From JAWLHU01 sp041690255 (GTDB lineage Bacteria; Bacillota; Sulfobacillia; Symbiobacteriales; Symbiobacteriaceae): a DNA stretch of 64,000 bases. The DNA is taken from contig JAWLHU010000011.1 in assembly GCA_041690255.1 (NCBI GenBank), positions 1 through 64,000 of the forward strand. The letters are read 5' to 3'. The notes beneath the pieces are model-generated. The model saw nothing but the letters and a program-made list of their open reading frames with translations. It was not told where the DNA came from and did no database searches. Shown piece by piece: positions 34,578-42,794 of this stretch. Both the position numbers and the translations under genes were made by a program. The first letter of the stretch is position 1. The number at the start of each line of letters is the position of its first letter.

Positions 34578-34712
34578 CATAGGGACCAGACAGCCAAGCA
34601 TCACCATCGGATCGGTTAGGGTTGACCTGGCATCGACCGGAGACCAGCAAGCGGCCCCAGGTATCCGGCCCGCCCACGCCGAATCTGAGCGCAGGGGGGC
34701 GCTCCTCTGAAC

Positions 34713-35075
34713 ATCGACTTTCGGATGAATGAAGGCGAGTTCGCCATTCGCACCAGCGCCATCTTCCTGCACGAAGGCCACGTGCTGATCCACAAATCCG
34801 GTGCCGATGACCTCTGGTGCCTGCCTGGTGGCCGGCTTCGCCTCCTACGATGGACGCCGCTGTCACGAGATTGGCCTCTACTACCGGGCCACGTTTCGTG
34901 ACCCTTCCTACTACGACCTGACCTGCACCTACCCGGGGACCGAAGGGAACCTGACCCGCACCTTCCGATGGGTCCCGGTCGCCCAGATCTGGTGCCGGCG
35001 TTTCTCTACCGGGCCCTGCCGCTGCTTCCCGATGGACCCGTACATATCCTGAACGACGACAGGACCGGGGCATAG
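34713..35075 (+). pseudogene. Broken Nudix hydrolase gene
   Basis: The first frame, from about 34713, reads a normal Nudix N-terminus (GEFAIRTSAIFLHEGHVLIH, then LWCLPGGRL). The sequence then jumps, without the catalytic Nudix box, into another frame that gives the usual following part (ASYDGRRCHEIGLYYRATF, later FRWVPVAQI). A second shift near 34990 restores the first frame for AFLYRALPLLPDGPVHI and a stop at 35073. So about 25 residues holding the catalytic glutamates are deleted and two frames are broken. It cannot encode an active enzyme. The neighbouring tandem array may have promoted the damage. Confidence 0.75.
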
Positions 35076-35087
35076 TCGCCCCGGTCC
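35062..35087 (-). terminator. Hairpin downstream of the small membrane protein gene
   Basis: A perfect 10-bp stem, GGACCGGGGC / GCCCCGGTCC, six bases behind the stop of the minus-strand gene at 35094. It overlaps the tail of the broken Nudix gene and may serve both directions; neither side has a strong T run. Confidence 0.6.
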
Positions 35088-35093
35088 ATCTCC

Positions 35094-35294
35094 TTACCAT
35101 CGCTCCAGGAGGGCGTAGATCCCTAAGAAGACCACACACCCGATGAAGAGCCACCGGATCACGACCCGCTCCCAGGGGCGGAGTGACTGCCGCTGCATCG
35201 CATTTCGCTCCTTCAGCAGGGCGCGGGCCACCTCCGGATTCCGGGTCGGATCGGGCAGACCGGGCAGCCCACCCATGCCAGGGCCGCTCGACAT
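35094..35294 (-). CDS. Small single-span membrane protein, unknown
   Basis: 66 residues. The N-terminal 20 residues are glycine- and proline-rich, then comes a charged amphipathic segment (ALLKERNAMQRQSL) and one membrane helix near the C-terminus (WLFIGCVVFLGIYALL). GGAAGGTGA precedes the ATG. It starts 53 bases after the stalk-domain gene on the same strand and probably belongs to the same transcript. No family recognised. Confidence 0.65.
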   Translation of the reverse strand: MSSGPGMGGLPGLPDPTRNPEVARALLKERNAMQRQSLRPWERVVIRWLFIGCVVFLGIYALLERW

Positions 35295-35347
35295 GCGCTC
35301 ACCTTCCTTTCCTCATGGGGCTGCGCACCCCACCGCTTCGCAGCGGA

Positions 35348-37867
35348 TCACGGGTCCCGAATCGCTTGCAGCAGCTTGCGGGTCTCGCAGGCCCGCATGA
35401 GCACCTGATTGCCCGGGTAGGCGATCAGTAGGTCCTCGCAGTCGAGGCCTGACCGGAGCGTTCCCTCGGCGATACTCCGCTCGATCTTCCCCAGCGCCTC
35501 GGCGATCGCCGCCAGGGCCTGACCGTAGAAGTCCAGGAAGTCGCTGATCCCCGGGATATCCGGCGCCAGGGAGCGAGCCAGCTCGTAGGCGTCGGCCAGG
35601 GCTTTCGCCCGCTCCTCCGCGGTCAGGTCGGGACGGTTGGCCCGCTCGATCAAGCGGATCACCCGGTTCAACTGCTCCAGACGCCCCTTCAGCTTCTCCA
35701 GCTTCTCGCTCACGTCGGCGGGGAGCATCTCCGTCACGCCGCTCTCCTGCATGTCAGCAAGCTGTTGCTCCAGTTCCTCCAGCATCTGAACGAAGTCGCC
35801 GTTCCCCTGCTCCTCCTGCATCGCCTTCAGCTTGCGGAGGGCTTCCAGCTTCTTCGCCAGCGACCGCTGATGCCGCTCCAGCGCCCGGGCCGCAGCAGCC
35901 GCTGCCGCCTCCCGCTTCCGCTCGGCCTCCTCCAGCCGCTTCCGCTCATCCTCGGCGGCCTTTCGCTTCGCCTCGGCCTCTGCTGCCCGGATCTCGTCCA
36001 GCAGGCGGCGCTCCTCCTCTTCGGCCTCCCGCTGCCCGCGGTCGGTCTCGTACAGCTCGCCCTCCAGCAGCTCGGACTCCAGGGCCGTGGCGCCCTGCTC
36101 CCTCTGGGCCTGCTCGTCTAGCTGCTCCGTCTCGGCCTCGGCCTGCTCCAGACCGCCGTCCAGGTCCGGCGCCGGGCAGCCTGCGCGCTCCAGGGCGGCC
36201 AGGATCGCCTCCACCTTGGCCCTGGCTCCATCGACCGCGCGGGAGGCCTGCTCCAGCCGGGTCCGCAGCGCAGTGAGGGCCGCCTGGGCGCCATCCAGCG
36301 CCTGCTGGGCAGCATCTACCTCGACCTGGCGGGCCTGGTACTCGGCCTCGGCGGCATCGAACTCGGCCTGGGCCGCATCTTCGGCGGCCTTCAGCTCATC
36401 CAGCCGCTTCCGATGCCGGCCCACCAGGTCGAGCCACTCCTGCACCGCCCCCTCGGAGTCAAAGTTGATCGCCTCGCCGTCGGGGGTGGGGGTGCGGGAG
36501 CCCCGCCCGTACTCGGCCCAGCCGGTGGCCCCGCCGCCCGGCGCCCCCAGCCAGGCCCCGGGCACCTGCCGGGTCAGCCAGCGCACGTAGGCATCGCGCT
36601 GCTGTTGGGCCTGATCCAGCCGGTCCCGCCTGGCATCGCGCTCCGCCTCGGCCTGATCCCGCAGCGCCTCCAGGTTCCGCAGGTTCTGTTCGGCCCCGGC
36701 AACCGCCTGCTCGGCTGTAGCGATCTGCCCGGTCAGGGCCTGCGCCTCTGCCATGGCCGCCCGCAGCGCTGCCAACGCCTCCGCAAGCTGCTGGTACAGC
36801 TCCCGACACCGCAGCAGATGCTGCCAGCGCTCCTCGTTCGCCCGGAGCCGGCGGCGCAGATCATCACCACGGCGCTTCAGCTCATCTTCCGCTCGGCCAT
36901 TCGCCTCCAGATCCCGGCGGAGGGGCCCAGTGTACTCGGCGAGGAGCGCATCAGCCGCGACGGTCAGGGCCTGGATCTCCTGCGCCTCCGCCAGGGCAAT
37001 GCGGATCTCGGCGTTGACCGCCTCCATCTCCGCAAGCAGCTCGCTCACCGCCGGGCCCGGGTCCAGCCAGGCCATCTGGATCGTCTGGGTCCGCCCCTCG
37101 CCCCAGCGAATGGTGAGCGGTTGGGGGTTGCCCTCATCATCGGGGGAGTAGTAGAACTCCCGGGTCTCGGGGTTGAACTCCCAGCCCGGCGACAGCACCC
37201 CGATCGGCGCATCGGGCGGGAGGGCGACGAGGGCGCCGGCCTCATTCGGCCCGTACAGGGGCAGCGCCGCCGGCTCGCCGGGGATCAGCAGGAAACGGTG
37301 CTCCGGGGTGACCGCCAGGCTGACCGGCTCGCCCCAGGGCAGCCGCAGCCCGGGCTGCCAGCCGGAGCGGGGGAGGGCGGGGCCGTTGTCGCCCGGCTCG
37401 GGCAGGACCAGCCGGCCCGGTGGCTCGTCAAGGGGAGCCAGGGCGATCAAGATCGTACGGCTGGCAGCGTCCCACCCGACCTCGGCCCCCAGCGCCTGAG
37501 CCACGAAGCGGAGCGGCACGAAGGTCCGGTCGGCCACGATCTGCGCCGGGACCTCCAGGTCAACCGGCTCGCCGTTCACCCTGGCTGTCATCTGCCCGAT
37601 CGTCAGCTCGATCACCCGGTCGCCACGGGTGGCCGTAACGGCTCGGGTCACTCCGTTCCACTCCAGCTCAGCGCCCAGCGCCTCGAAGATCGCCCGCATG
37701 GGCACCAGGGTCCGGTCACTTTGAATGATGGGCTCCTGCTCGAAGGCCTGGGGCTGGTCGTTGATCAGGACGTGGATCCCCCCGTGCTCGGCCCGGGCCA
37801 CCGGGAGCATGGCCAGGGTCAGTACGGCGACGAGTAACAGGGCCAGCCTTCGTCGAATGCGGTTCAT
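35348..37867 (-). CDS. Exported copper-amine-oxidase stalk-domain protein with long coiled coils
   Basis: 839 residues. A signal peptide (NRIRRR, hydrophobic core, cleavage after VARA) is followed at about 30-140 by a copper-amine-oxidase N-terminal-like (stalk) domain, with the typical paired motifs DRTLVPMRAIFEALGAE and DRTFVPLRFVAQALGAEV. This domain has no catalytic role in such proteins and is common in exported Bacillota proteins. After a spacer of about 130 residues with beta-type sequence, the remaining 550 residues are mostly coiled coil, rich in Ala, Glu, Arg and Gln, then a helical C-terminal end. ATG 37867 is five bases after GGAGGGG; a GTG two codons upstream is possible. It probably acts on the cell surface as a structural protein. 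Confidence 0.85.
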   Translation of the reverse strand: MNRIRRRLALLLVAVLTLAMLPVARAEHGGIHVLINDQPQAFEQEPIIQSDRTLVPMRAIFEALGAELEWNGVTRAVTATRGDRVIELTIGQMTARVNGEPVDLEVPAQIVADRTFVPLRFVAQALGAEVGWDAASRTILIALAPLDEPPGRLVLPEPGDNGPALPRSGWQPGLRLPWGEPVSLAVTPEHRFLLIPGEPAALPLYGPNEAGALVALPPDAPIGVLSPGWEFNPETREFYYSPDDEGNPQPLTIRWGEGRTQTIQMAWLDPGPAVSELLAEMEAVNAEIRIALAEAQEIQALTVAADALLAEYTGPLRRDLEANGRAEDELKRRGDDLRRRLRANEERWQHLLRCRELYQQLAEALAALRAAMAEAQALTGQIATAEQAVAGAEQNLRNLEALRDQAEAERDARRDRLDQAQQQRDAYVRWLTRQVPGAWLGAPGGGATGWAEYGRGSRTPTPDGEAINFDSEGAVQEWLDLVGRHRKRLDELKAAEDAAQAEFDAAEAEYQARQVEVDAAQQALDGAQAALTALRTRLEQASRAVDGARAKVEAILAALERAGCPAPDLDGGLEQAEAETEQLDEQAQREQGATALESELLEGELYETDRGQREAEEEERRLLDEIRAAEAEAKRKAAEDERKRLEEAERKREAAAAAAARALERHQRSLAKKLEALRKLKAMQEEQGNGDFVQMLEELEQQLADMQESGVTEMLPADVSEKLEKLKGRLEQLNRVIRLIERANRPDLTAEERAKALADAYELARSLAPDIPGISDFLDFYGQALAAIAEALGKIERSIAEGTLRSGLDCEDLLIAYPGNQVLMRACETRKLLQAIRDP

Positions 37868-38081
37868 GCGCACCCCTCCCCCACATGGACTGCTGCATTG
37901 TTAGGAGGAGGAGGCCCGATATCCTGCCTGCGTACAAAATATTCTGGTTTATTTCGGGAGCCGATGGGAATCTGGTTACGGGGTGCCCGATTCTTTCGAT
38001 ATGTGTAAGGAAAGTACCTTCACAACCAGAGACCTCTGCGCTTATGCTCAGAGCAGCAGAGTCCCGCAGGAGGTCATCCCC

Positions 38082-38993
38082 ATGGTCGAGATCCGCTCCC
38101 TTGAGCCCTCCGAGCTTGACGCCTGGTTCGACTTCATCGCCCGGGTATTCGATGTGGACCGGGCCTACTTCGTCCGCCATTGGCAGAACGATCCCTACCG
38201 CCGGGTTGATGCGATCCGTGTCGCCCTGGTGGATGGGCGTGTCGCATCGACCCTGCGGGTCTTTCCCCGCCGGATCTACCTGGCGGGCCAGGCCGTGAGC
38301 ATGGGCGGGATCGGCGAGGTCTGCACCGATGAGGCCTACCGGGGCCGGGGGCTCTCCGGCCTCCTCCTGCAGGATGCCATCCGCTTCATGGAGGAGGAGG
38401 GGATCGCCCTCTCACTCCTCTTCGCCTCCTACCACAGCCACTATGGCAAGTACGGCTGGCAGGTGGTGCCCATGCCGGTCGGCATCACCACCATGGGAGC
38501 CTCCGACCTCGAAACCCGGCCCGCTGACCTCCCCGCCGATGCCGGGCAACTGCGTGCGCTCCACGCTGCCTATGCGCCGCAACACGATGGCGCCATCGTG
38601 CGGGACCATCTCGATTACTGGACCGGATGGGTCCCGGGCGAGTGGAAGCGTGCGGTCACCATCCACCAAAATGGACGGATTACCGCTTACCTGGCGGTCA
38701 ACTGGACAGGGCCGACCGAGCTTTCTGTCGAAGACTTCGCGGCCGATGACCCGGCTGTCTTCCCGGCGCTGGCTGGTGCCCTGATCCGGGAGCGGGGCTT
38801 GAAGGAGGCCACCGTCCGCTTCCCGCTTGCCATGGCGCCCGGCCTGCCCGTGAGCGAGGTCCATCGCAACGACGGTCCGATGTACCGGGTCAACCGGCGG
38901 GATCTGCTGACGCGCGAAGCGGCCGACCACCTTGACCGGATGCTCCGGGGCGAGGTAGCCGACCACCTGATCTTCCAGACCGATTGGTTCTAG
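38082..38993 (+). CDS. Eis-like GNAT acetyltransferase
   Basis: 303 residues. The N-terminal GNAT domain has MGGIGEVCTDEAYRGRGLSGLLLQDAI, with the acetyl-CoA binding R/Q-x-x-G-x-G/A loop (YRGRGLSG), and ASYHSHYGKYGW, typical of the Eis group. A second GNAT-like middle part and a C-terminal region follow. Eis proteins acetylate amines, including aminoglycosides; the substrate here is not known. ATG 38082 is seven bases behind a perfect AGGAGGT. The gene overlaps the convergent gene 38990-39967 by four bases. Confidence 0.85.
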   Translation: MVEIRSLEPSELDAWFDFIARVFDVDRAYFVRHWQNDPYRRVDAIRVALVDGRVASTLRVFPRRIYLAGQAVSMGGIGEVCTDEAYRGRGLSGLLLQDAIRFMEEEGIALSLLFASYHSHYGKYGWQVVPMPVGITTMGASDLETRPADLPADAGQLRALHAAYAPQHDGAIVRDHLDYWTGWVPGEWKRAVTIHQNGRITAYLAVNWTGPTELSVEDFAADDPAVFPALAGALIRERGLKEATVRFPLAMAPGLPVSEVHRNDGPMYRVNRRDLLTREAADHLDRMLRGEVADHLIFQTDWF

Positions 38994-39967
38994 CGAAGCC
39001 GCTTTTGAATCCGGTACATGCCCGGCTCGGGAAGGTAGCCCATCTTCTGGTTGATGGCCAGCATGGGCTTGTTCTGGCTGTCGTTGTTGGTCCGCAGGTA
39101 GGGCGCCGCGGCCGAGCGGGCGTGCTCCACCGCCAGGAGCTTCATGGCCAGGGCGATCTTCCGCCCGCGGTAGGCACGCATGACCCCGGTGTATTCGTTG
39201 TAGAGTGCGCCGGACTCCAGCCGGCGGCAGATGGCGGTGCCGACCACCTTGGCGCCATCCAACGCCATAATCACGCCCTCGTGCGGGACCAGGGGGCCCT
39301 CGATCGTCCACTTCCGCCATTCCTCGAAGGGCATGTGGGTCAGGAACCCGGGGATATCCTGTTCCGAGTCCAGAATCGACTCGTATAGACTCCGCTCCAT
39401 CGCCTCGCCCGGCTCCGCCGCCAGTGTGGTGAAACGGATCCCGCCGGCCCTGACCGCATCGATCACGCCGCCGTACCGGCCCTCGTCAAAGCCTGCCAGA
39501 TCCAGCGTGGACTCGAAGAGGTGCCGTTCCAGCGCATACCCGTGCCGCTGCACCCAGGCGATCGATCCGGCGTCCCCCTCCCGGATCTCGGTCAGAATCT
39601 CCTCCGCCCGCTTCGCTCGGGCGATCGACTCGACCCGGTCCAGCAGTAGCCGGCCCAGTCCCTGGCGCCTCGCGCGGTGATCGACGAGGACGTGGCCATA
39701 CATGTGGCCGGGCGGTGACCAGGGCGCCCGCCAGATATCGGCCCAGGCGACCAGGTAACCGGTCTCATCGACCGCGGCCATGCGGTCACGACAGTGGCTG
39801 ATCAACTGACCGGCATCGTTGTAGCGGACAGGGCCGGGTTCGGGAATCCGGCTGTCCTGCTCTTCCAGTTCGGTGACGGTCACCGGTTCCGGCCGGTTGG
39901 AACTGAAGAGTTCGGCGAGGCGAGGGTAGTCGGCGGGCAGGTTAAAGGAGCGGATCGTGAAGGACAA
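38990..39967 (-). CDS. Tandem GNAT-domain acetyltransferase
   Basis: 325 residues with two GNAT folds. The first (1-160) contains HVLVDHRARRQGLGRLLLDRV, an intact acetyl-CoA loop. The second (170-325) contains EYTGVMRAYRGRKIALAMKLLAV and a C-terminal NDSQNKPMLAINQKMGY, the standard end of a GNAT fold. Substrate unknown. The start is TTG 39967, eight bases after AAAGGGG; no ATG or GTG fits better. It ends within the last codons of the convergent Eis-like gene. Confidence 0.85.
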   Translation of the reverse strand: MSFTIRSFNLPADYPRLAELFSSNRPEPVTVTELEEQDSRIPEPGPVRYNDAGQLISHCRDRMAAVDETGYLVAWADIWRAPWSPPGHMYGHVLVDHRARRQGLGRLLLDRVESIARAKRAEEILTEIREGDAGSIAWVQRHGYALERHLFESTLDLAGFDEGRYGGVIDAVRAGGIRFTTLAAEPGEAMERSLYESILDSEQDIPGFLTHMPFEEWRKWTIEGPLVPHEGVIMALDGAKVVGTAICRRLESGALYNEYTGVMRAYRGRKIALAMKLLAVEHARSAAAPYLRTNNDSQNKPMLAINQKMGYLPEPGMYRIQKRLR

Positions 39968-40061
39968 AGATATCGCCCCTTTCTATGAGCTCTCCGGTAC
40001 CTGGTCCTCCAGGGGTTTGTGCGAGACGTGTCGAAGGCGTAGCCAGAGGAGGGGACCGACC

Positions 40062-40811
40062 ATGCGCGTTGGGATCATCGGGGCCGGGACCATGGGAGCG
40101 GTGCACGCCAGGGCCTATCTGGCGGCCGGGCAGGAGATTGCATCGGTCTACGACCCGCGGGTGGAGGTGGCAGCGGCCCTGGCCGGGCAGGTTGGCGCCA
40201 CGGTAGCCGAGACCCTTGGGGAGATGTATGGCGATGACATCATCGATATTATATCTGTCTGTACCCCGACCTACCTGCACCGGGAGTATGTGGAGCAGGC
40301 GGCGATCGTGGGGAAGCACGTGATCTGCGAGGCGCCGATCGCCCTCACCCTGGCCGATGCCCGCTCCATGATAGACCTCTGCTGGCGGGCGGGAGTGGAA
40401 CTCTATGTGGCACATGGGCATGGCAATACCGTTCATCGGCCGGCGGTGGATGATGACTGGCGGCTGGATCCGGCCAGGTCGGGCGGTCCGATGGTGGACC
40501 TGCTGATCCATGAGTTTGACCGGCTGCGCCGCGCACATGGCGATGTGGCGACGGTCGAGGCCGTGGGGCCGGACAGCGTACTGCTGCAGTTCGCCGGCGG
40601 GCAGGTGGTGCGGGTAGATGCTGCCCCGGGCGGTGGGGGTCAGCCTGATCAGCAGGCCTATACGGAGCTGATTCGGCACTTCCTGCACTCCATAGAGACC
40701 GGCGATGCGCCGCGGATCACCCCGGAAGATGCGTACCAGGCGCTGGCGATCGCCCTCGCCGCCCGCCGCTCGGCGGAGTCGGGCCGGGCCGAGGCGGTGG
40801 TGGTGGAATGA
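40062..40811 (+). CDS. Short Gfo/Idh/MocA-type oxidoreductase
   Basis: 249 residues. A Rossmann start MRVGIIGAGTMGAVHARAY binds NAD(P), and ISVCTPTYLHREYVEQA plus GKHVICEAPIALT are the family's conserved second half of the nucleotide domain. The canonical E-K-P motif is EAP here, so the usual catalytic or cofactor-binding lysine is missing. GGPMVDLLIHEFDRLR corresponds to the D-x-x-x-H-x-x-D segment. The C-terminal beta-sheet domain is much reduced; typical members have 320-380 residues. It may be an altered or non-oxidoreductase member. ATG 40062 follows AGAGGAGGGG; an upstream in-frame extension overlaps the divergent gene and is not used. Confidence 0.8.
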   Translation: MRVGIIGAGTMGAVHARAYLAAGQEIASVYDPRVEVAAALAGQVGATVAETLGEMYGDDIIDIISVCTPTYLHREYVEQAAIVGKHVICEAPIALTLADARSMIDLCWRAGVELYVAHGHGNTVHRPAVDDDWRLDPARSGGPMVDLLIHEFDRLRRAHGDVATVEAVGPDSVLLQFAGGQVVRVDAAPGGGGQPDQQAYTELIRHFLHSIETGDAPRITPEDAYQALAIALAARRSAESGRAEAVVVE

Positions 40812-40857
40812 AGTGGGTGGGTTGAGCCACAGACAGGCGACGGGACACAAGCGTAAA

Positions 40858-40888
40858 GAAGCCGACCCCAGTTCGGGGTTGGCTTCTC
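40858..40888. terminator. Hairpin between convergent genes
   Basis: The stem GAAGCC.ACCCC / GGGGT.GGCTTC with loop AGTTC lies between the oxidoreductase gene and the convergent helicase-loader gene. In the plus direction it is followed by TCCTGCC; it can serve both directions. Confidence 0.65.
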
Positions 40889-40893
40889 CTGCC

Positions 40894-41922
40894 TTACACC
40901 GATTGCCTCAGCCTCTTGATTTTCCGAACATCCTCGCCAACAAAACGGAGAACATCGCAGAAGCCGAACAGCCTTGAGGCAATCCGCTCTCCATACCGGT
41001 CGTCGAGTTCATCGGGAGTCAGGTTCGTGGAAATGACAAACGGCAACCCCCTATTGATCCGGAAGTTAATTACCGAAAATAACTCCTCCGAGGTGAACTC
41101 GGTAACTCTCTCTTGCCCCAAATCATCAACGACAATCAACGTCGATTCCAGGACTCGCAGATATGCTTGGAGCAGATCTCCACTTTCGCGGTCAAACTTG
41201 GCTCTTCGGGCAAAGTCCATCAGGTCTGACATGGTAAAGTAGGCGACTGGTTTGTGGTAGGAGGCTACCAGGTGGGTAATTGCCGTGCACATGAATGTCT
41301 TGCCCAGACCGACGCCACCGATCACCAGAAGCCCGCGATCTGTCTTCCCTGTCGCAACGTTTTGCGCATAGGAGTAGCAGTATTGGTGAGTCTTGATCAT
41401 GATTGAACGATCCCGCTCCGGAATCAGGAGGGGGTCCCAGGAGTCGAAGGTCTGCTCACTAAGCGGTCCGACCAGACCAGCGGCCCGCAGTATGTCGTCC
41501 ATTTCCCCTTTCAATTCGCAGTCGCACTTGGTTGCGGGTTCAAAGGTTCCGTCAGGATGTATGTGCTCGATTACGCCCGTGTCATGGCACTTTTCGCAGT
41601 CCCACCAGACGTCGAGCCACTTGCGCCCCAGCCCGTGTGCTTCCAGCAGGCGGTCTCTCTCGGCCACCAGTTGCTGGCCTCTCGCTATGACACGAGTACG
41701 CTCTGCTTGCAGGCTGACCGTATCTCCGCGAGACTCGGGGTGAAAGGTCACGCGGGCTAAGGTCCTGGGGATACTGGCAAGCTCCTCAAGAACCTCTCCG
41801 AGTCGAGGGATCCGTTGAACAGCCATACGCTCTCTTTCGTCTCTCTGCCGCCTGAGGTCATGGGAGCGGGCTTCACGACGTCTTTGTCGCTGTAGTGCAA
41901 GCTCCGCCAAGGACTCGAACAA
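40894..41922 (-). CDS. DnaI/DnaC-type helicase-loader ATPase
   Basis: 342 residues. The N-terminal half is helical and charged, followed by a zinc-binding C-x-x-C-x-D-T-G....C-x-C cluster (CEKCHDTG...CDCELK) as in Bacillus DnaI. The AAA+ domain has Walker A GGVGLGKT, Walker B LIVVDDLGQE and a sensor segment FVISTNLTP. It presumably loads the replicative helicase; an IstB-like transposition role is less likely because no transposase gene is adjacent. The start is TTG 41922, eight bases after GGGGGG; the longer frame runs over the upstream gene. It follows the 210-residue gene after 23 bases, as dnaI follows dnaB in many Bacillota. Confidence 0.85.
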   Translation of the reverse strand: MFESLAELALQRQRRREARSHDLRRQRDERERMAVQRIPRLGEVLEELASIPRTLARVTFHPESRGDTVSLQAERTRVIARGQQLVAERDRLLEAHGLGRKWLDVWWDCEKCHDTGVIEHIHPDGTFEPATKCDCELKGEMDDILRAAGLVGPLSEQTFDSWDPLLIPERDRSIMIKTHQYCYSYAQNVATGKTDRGLLVIGGVGLGKTFMCTAITHLVASYHKPVAYFTMSDLMDFARRAKFDRESGDLLQAYLRVLESTLIVVDDLGQERVTEFTSEELFSVINFRINRGLPFVISTNLTPDELDDRYGERIASRLFGFCDVLRFVGEDVRKIKRLRQSV

Positions 41923-41945
41923 GGTCGTTGCCCCCCTGTTTCTGA

Positions 41946-42578
41946 CTACTCCTTGTCGTCGGTGAAGCGGACAACAGCGTAGTCGTAGTAGTCGCCTCTC
42001 TTCTTGCCGGTCGTCCAACGAGGACCAAGTCTGACACTGCCTTTGCCCCAGCCAGTAGCTTCGGCTTGGGGCTCCGACTGTTCATCAGACTTTTTCGAAT
42101 CGGTGGGAGCGGTGGCCCCCCGCGTGTCTTCCGACGTGGCCTGATCGATATCCCCAGGCGTTTCGGTGACACCTTGCCCTTGGCAATGAGCCAGCTGCCC
42201 GTTCCCGGCATCTGCCTCCCTGGACGATGGGAAAGCGGATCTCTCGGGGGGGTCGAACAAAGGCGGACTTGTCAGCGTTTCCCATACGCGATCGCTGACG
42301 CCCTGCTCGACGAAGCGCTCGAACAACGGGTGCCAGGAGCGGGTCGCTGGTGATCTATACACCTGCCTTGCGGCCCAGGTAACGAGCTTCTCAAACTCCT
42401 CGAGACCCAAGTCATGAGGCTTCATTGCCCACGCCTTGATTATGGCAGCCTGATAGGCCGAGGACGGCAGGTGCTGTTGAAGAATGGTACTTACCCGAGC
42501 CGCCAGTTTCCGTATGAGTTCATCATGCAACTGGTCCAGGGTTGCGTTTCGTTCCCTCTTGGGCTGAGTTCGTTCCAT
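41946..42578 (-). CDS. Unknown protein in an operon with the helicase loader
   Basis: 210 residues. Residues 1-100 are helical (ATLDQLHDELIRKLAARVSTILQQHL; LGLEEFEKLVTWAARQVYRS), followed by a disordered, Glu/Ser/Thr-rich stretch (about 105-175) and a basic-aromatic tail (GSVRLGPRWTTGKKRGDYYDYAVVRF). I recognise no domain. Its place directly upstream of a DnaI-like gene is where DnaB or DnaD primosome proteins are often encoded, so a primosome partner is a reasonable inference, not shown by the sequence. ATG 42578 is eight bases after GGGGGAG. Confidence 0.7.
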   Translation of the reverse strand: MERTQPKRERNATLDQLHDELIRKLAARVSTILQQHLPSSAYQAAIIKAWAMKPHDLGLEEFEKLVTWAARQVYRSPATRSWHPLFERFVEQGVSDRVWETLTSPPLFDPPERSAFPSSREADAGNGQLAHCQGQGVTETPGDIDQATSEDTRGATAPTDSKKSDEQSEPQAEATGWGKGSVRLGPRWTTGKKRGDYYDYAVVRFTDDKE

Positions 42579-42794
42579 CGGGTTTGCTCCCCCATAATCA
42601 GTCAACCACCGTTCATCTTGCTCACACGCTCTCTATTTGTCGACTGTCTATCGAATTTCCTTCTTGACAGGGATTCCTGGAGGCGGTGCTGTGTCGTGCT
42701 CGAAGAATGTTCGTCCGCTGTAAGAAACCGCAGCAGGAGAGGGGGTGTCCGGTCCCGTAGGAATAGGGGAATAGCGGGAGGAGGCGATCTAGTT

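Larger units (their letters stand above)
33699..34712. other. Gene-poor interval with repeats
   Basis: No gene is supported. Contents are the second copy of the 238-bp foldback element (33915-34152) and the 11-bp tandem array (34380-34577). Minus-strand frames over the array look long only because an 11-base unit keeps all three frames open. The stretches 33699-33914 and 34578-34712 show nothing recognisable. Confidence 0.6.

Noticed and set aside
34245..35154. Minus-strand frames with LYPASTLPLPC repeats
   Set aside because: They come only from the 11-bp tandem array, which stays open in all frames, with no start signal or conserved domain.
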